Part shown: positions 38,938 to 41,604 of the stretch, in pieces | How the letters are laid out: every line of letters begins with the position of its first letter | How positions within the stretch are numbered: position 1 is the stretch's first letter | Assembly (NCBI RefSeq): GCF_014649855.1 | Contig: NZ_BMTV01000048.1 | Location: 1-41,604 of the forward strand | Direction of reading: 5' to 3' | Origin: Streptomyces roseolus | GTDB lineage: Bacteria; Actinomycetota; Actinomycetes; Streptomycetales; Streptomycetaceae | Length of the DNA: 41,604 bases | Notes under the pieces: generated by a model | Databases searched by the model: none | What the model was told of the DNA's origin: nothing | What the model saw: only the letters and a program-made list of their open reading frames with translations | Position numbers and translations under genes: made by a program

Positions 38938-39887
38938 TGACCACCGTCCCTATCCCGTCCCTCACCACGGCCGGTCTGCCCCGTCTCGGGCAGCGGCTGC
39001 TGCCCGTGCTCTACCAGCACCGCCTGGTCGCCACCGAGCAACTCCGCCGGATGCTGACCCCGCACACCCGCCAGTCCGTCTACCTGCGGCGCATCCTGCA
39101 ACAACTGCGCGCCCTGGGCCTGGTGGAGCGCACCGTCCGGCGCGCGGGCACGCTCGGCGGACCGGAGATGCTCTGGTACGTCACCCCGCGGGGCGCGAAG
39201 ATCGTCGAGGCCAGCCGCGAGGTCACCTCCCGGGCGTACCGCATCAACCCCGAGACGGCCGCCTCCCAGCTCCAGGAGCACACCCTGGCCGTCGTGGAGT
39301 CCGGCCTCGCCCTCTCCACCTGGGCCCAGGCGCTCGGTGACGAGTGCGGGCCCCTGGACTGGGAGCCGGAGCTGGTCCACCGCGTCCGTGACGGAGAGAA
39401 CCGGATCGGGGACGACGCGCTGCTGATCCCTGACGCCGTCCTGCGCTACACCCGCACCACGCCCACCGGGCGCCGGCTGCTGACGTACTTCCTGGAGATC
39501 GACCGGGCCACCATGCAGGTCGGCCGCCTCGGGCGGAAACTCACCTCCTACGCCCGCTACGCCACCTACGTGCCCACACCCTCGCCCGGCTTCCGGCCCA
39601 CCACGACGGTCACCGGCCGTGAGGCGTGGCGCGACCGCTACCCGGCCGTCCCCCGGCTCCTCATCGTCCTGACCGGCGCCGGCGACGCGATCCTGCGACG
39701 CCGGACGGAGGACCTGCGGGCCTTGGCCGAGGCCGACCCCCGCATCCGGCGCACCCCCCAGCTCGCCGCCGGGGTCACCACCCTCGACGACCTCCGCGAC
39801 CGCGGCCCGTTCGCGCCGATCGTCACCCCGCTGCTCGGCGACCCCACCCCCACCGACATCCTGTTCACCGCGCCGGCCGCCCCGTGA
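38937..39887 (+). CDS. replication-relaxation family protein (relaxase-like)
   Basis: 316 residues. An N-terminal winged-helix region (about 12-95: LLPVLYQHRLVATEQLRRMLTP...YLRRILQQLRALGLVERTVRR...WYVTPRGAKIVE) is followed by a nuclease-like domain with EHTLAVVESGLAL, LLIPDAVLRY and YFLEIDRATMQVGRLGRKL (about 185-205). It matches the replication-relaxation family of actinobacterial and firmicute mobile elements. Position after a coupling ATPase supports a role in DNA processing for transfer. No classical relaxase is otherwise seen. Confidence 0.83.
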   Translation: MTTVPIPSLTTAGLPRLGQRLLPVLYQHRLVATEQLRRMLTPHTRQSVYLRRILQQLRALGLVERTVRRAGTLGGPEMLWYVTPRGAKIVEASREVTSRAYRINPETAASQLQEHTLAVVESGLALSTWAQALGDECGPLDWEPELVHRVRDGENRIGDDALLIPDAVLRYTRTTPTGRRLLTYFLEIDRATMQVGRLGRKLTSYARYATYVPTPSPGFRPTTTVTGREAWRDRYPAVPRLLIVLTGAGDAILRRRTEDLRALAEADPRIRRTPQLAAGVTTLDDLRDRGPFAPIVTPLLGDPTPTDILFTAPAAP

Positions 39888-40186
39888 GCATCCACGCCCC
39901 GAGCAAGGGGCCTTCGATGGCGGACAGGACATACGGGGACCGTCCCGGCGACCTGACACAGGAACCGCCCCAGAACCTGACACACTCTGGTCTTTTCCCG
40001 GCCCCAAAATGGCTGATTACATCGCATCCTGGAGCCTCAACAACAGTTACTCCCAGTGCGGTTGATGTGGACTTGCGTAATCTTGACCTTCGCGCAACGG
40101 AAGTGGGCCTGCGGTACGCGGCAGGCCCCTCGCGGGATAACAAGCGCAGGTGGCGCCGGGCGACCGCATATGCATCGGGAGACATC
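39888..40186. other. intergenic region with hairpin before lipoprotein genes
   Basis: No gene seen. A hairpin GGGCCTGC/GCAGGCCC lies at 40105-40128 and the stretch 39975-40085 is AT-richer than average, so it may contain the lipoprotein promoter. Confidence 0.4.
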
Positions 40187-40807
40187 GTGACGACCCATAC
40201 GCACATGCGACGCGTGCGCTCCGGTACCGCTCCACACCGGGGACGCGCTCTTGCGCTCCTCCTCGCCGGCCTCGCATCGGTCAGCGGCTGTACGTCCGGC
40301 GAGCCGGCATCACCGAAGCCGACCACGCCCCCCTCCCCGGCGTCCTCGGCCCCGACCCGGGCGACCCTGTCGCCGGACTCCCCTGAGGAGGCCGCGAAGA
40401 AGCAGGCCGTCGCGGCCTACCAGGCGTATTGGGCCGAGATGACCAAGGCGTTCGCGGTGCCGGCGTTCGAGGGCACGGACCTGAAGCGTTACGCCGTTGC
40501 AGATGCTCTGGCCAACGCACAGGAGACGATCACCAACCTGAACAACAGCAAGCGGACCATGGCCGGGAAACCACTGGTCAGCAACACCACGGTGACCGGG
40601 GGCGAGCTGGAGAAGAAGACCCCCAACGTCTCCGTATCGTCCTGTCTGGACGTCTCCGCGTGGAAGATCGTCGACAAGAAGACCGGGAAGCCGGCCCCTA
40701 TGCCCACGAATGCCGCCCGCAAGTACGTCATTACCAGCTTGCTGGAGCGCTGGAACGGCTCCTGGAAGGTTCTCAAGGACGAGCTGCACCCGGACCAGCC
40801 GTGCTAG
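40187..40807 (+). CDS. lipoprotein, first of two paralogues
   Basis: 206 residues from a GTG with GGGAGA upstream. A signal peptide with lipobox VSGC (SVSGCTSG, Cys near 37) is followed by a Pro/Ser/Thr spacer to about residue 65 and a domain starting AVAAYQAYWAEMTKAFA. The domain has conserved Cys in SSCLDVSAWKIVDKKTGKPAP and a final Cys. Very similar in order to the next protein (YRSYWAEMEKAY, LSTCLDISRWNLINKAT). These domains are common near Streptomyces transfer genes; exclusion or adhesion roles are guesses. Confidence 0.82.
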   Translation: MTTHTHMRRVRSGTAPHRGRALALLLAGLASVSGCTSGEPASPKPTTPPSPASSAPTRATLSPDSPEEAAKKQAVAAYQAYWAEMTKAFAVPAFEGTDLKRYAVADALANAQETITNLNNSKRTMAGKPLVSNTTVTGGELEKKTPNVSVSSCLDVSAWKIVDKKTGKPAPMPTNAARKYVITSLLERWNGSWKVLKDELHPDQPC

Positions 40808-40873
40808 CCACTGCACAGGCTTCCTGACGCTCCCCAGGCTCTCAACTAACTGCTTTCTGAGAGGCGCTCACCC

Positions 40874-41470
40874 ATGGAAAAGCTCACCTCCACAACGCTG
40901 TCTCGTTCGGCGGTGGCGGTCGCCCTCACCGGCTCCTTCCTGCTCACCGCATGCAGCACGGAGGAGACGCCGGAGTCGAAGGCGCCTGCATCCTCGTCCC
41001 CCGCTTCCTCGCCAACGACGGCGGCTCCCAGCACGCCTGCACCGGATCCCACCGAGCAGACCAAGACCGAGCTGACCGGGCTGTACCGCAGCTACTGGGC
41101 CGAGATGGAAAAGGCGTACCAACTCGGCAGCACGAAGGAAACCAGGCTGTCGGACTACGCGGCGGCTGTCGCACTGGCGGAAGCCGAAAAGAACGTGACC
41201 ACCCACAGCACCGCCGGTCGTACGACGAGCGGTTCCGTGGGAGTCAACGACACGACCGTGACCAAGCTCGACCTCAACCAGAAGATGGCCAGCGCCACTC
41301 TTTCGACCTGTCTCGACATCTCCAGGTGGAACCTGATCAACAAAGCCACGAAGAAGAAGATCGACCTTCCCAGCGAACGTCTGACCAGGTACGTCATCGT
41401 GACGACGCTGGAGAAGTGGCCGCAGGGCTGGCGCATCGTCCTCGACGAGCCGCAGGAGCAGACGTGTTGA
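40874..41470 (+). CDS. lipoprotein, second paralogue
   Basis: 198 residues, ATG at 40874 with GAGAGG upstream. Lipobox LLTAC (Cys near 27), a Ser/Pro/Thr-rich linker, then the shared domain with SYWAEMEKAY, CLDISRWNLINKATKKK, and WRIVLDEPQEQTC at the end. Tandem duplicate of the preceding gene, with identity limited to motifs, so the duplication is old. Its stop overlaps the next gene start. Confidence 0.83.
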   Translation: MEKLTSTTLSRSAVAVALTGSFLLTACSTEETPESKAPASSSPASSPTTAAPSTPAPDPTEQTKTELTGLYRSYWAEMEKAYQLGSTKETRLSDYAAAVALAEAEKNVTTHSTAGRTTSGSVGVNDTTVTKLDLNQKMASATLSTCLDISRWNLINKATKKKIDLPSERLTRYVIVTTLEKWPQGWRIVLDEPQEQTC

Positions 41471-41532
41471 ACTCGACACGGTCCGCCAGGACAGCTGCGG
41501 TCGCTGCTGCAGCCGCTGCGGGAGTTGCCCTA
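41464..41532 (+). pseudogene. secreted-protein gene cut by an insertion sequence
   Basis: GTG at 41464 overlaps the lipoprotein stop. It reads MLNSTRSARTAAVAAAAAAG then VAL, a signal peptide, and breaks at codon 24 where insertion-sequence DNA starts; the fused frame stops at 41565. The remainder may lie beyond the window. Confidence 0.65.
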
Positions 41533-41604
41533 GGGTCTGTTGCGAAAGTGGATCTTGTTCGTTGATGATCACGTCCTGTGGGACGTGGGGATCTGACGAA
41601 CGGC
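41533..41604 (+). mobile_element. left end of an insertion sequence (runs off the window)
   Basis: GGGTCTGTTGCGAAAGT looks like a terminal inverted repeat. The first codons of a transposase follow 45 bp later. It interrupts a secreted-protein gene. The family call (IS5-like) rests on the transposase start only. Confidence 0.65.
41578..41604 (+). CDS. transposase, N-terminal fragment (IS5-like)
   Basis: GTG start and nine codons, VGRGDLTNG, before the window ends. This is the usual beginning of IS5-family transposases in Streptomyces (MGRGDLT-type start). Too short for certainty. Confidence 0.5.

Overview
The window reads as the left terminus of a linear Streptomyces plasmid (or of a linear chromosome arm that carries plasmid genes). 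Base 1 starts with CCCGCGGAGCGGG, the archetypal Streptomyces terminal palindrome I. About 260 bp of nested palindromes follow, with GCTTCGC centres. A Tpg-type terminal protein gene lies at 23.2-23.7 kb. GC content is very high throughout, genes use GTG/ATG starts with AGGAG ribosome sites, and most stop/start junctions inside operons overlap. No rRNA, tRNA or CRISPR array was recognised.

Layout. (1) 1-330: telomere and a G-tract. (2) 0.4-9.8 kb: subtelomeric genes, most of them self-contained cassettes: a shared leader (TGTGGTTNAATARA box, then GGGGAGGGCAACCCCC, a GC hairpin, CCTTCAC, AGGAG), one ORF, one hairpin terminator. They encode a DnaN-like sliding clamp, an ArdC-N-like protein without a peptidase motif, an LPD29/DUF3560 protein, a PP2C phosphatase, a PP-loop (PAPS-reductase-like) protein and unknowns. 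An array of hairpins with telomere-like GCGNAGC loops lies at 2.4-2.7 kb. (3) 10.3-14.5 kb: a Tn554/RIT-like element with two tyrosine recombinases and one small cargo gene. It splits the PP-loop gene exactly at its RWCT codons; joining the flanks restores a 356-residue frame. (4) 15.1-18.4 kb: small genes, a decayed gene, two strong palindromes, a secreted protein and a multi-HTH protein. (5) 18.7-25.2 kb, minus strand: a helicase with helicase-associated domains, a DUF1963-like gene flanked by inverted TTGTCACC repeats, and a three-gene operon ending in tpg. In that operon a triple-HTH protein takes the place normally held by tap, and the operon carries the same leader box as the left-end cassettes. 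(6) 25.2-26.3 kb: iteron-like 12-bp repeats and a small membrane-protein gene with an amber codon. (7) 26.3-39.9 kb: a conjugation region in two operons, with TcpC/VirB8-like, small membrane, TcpE-like, VirB4-like, VirB6/TrbL-like and cell-wall hydrolase genes, then a VirD4-like ATPase and a replication-relaxation family protein. (8) 40.2-41.6 kb: two paralogous lipoprotein genes and the first 23 codons of a secreted-protein gene, cut by an insertion sequence that runs off the window.

How it may work together. The tpg operon and the telomere maintain linear ends. The type IV secretion-like cluster would move the replicon, unlike the usual Streptomyces single-protein TraB system. The shared leader suggests that clamp, antirestriction-like, phosphatase, PP-loop and telomere-protein genes belong to one regulon, perhaps an establishment or early-replication programme after transfer. 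That last step is inference.
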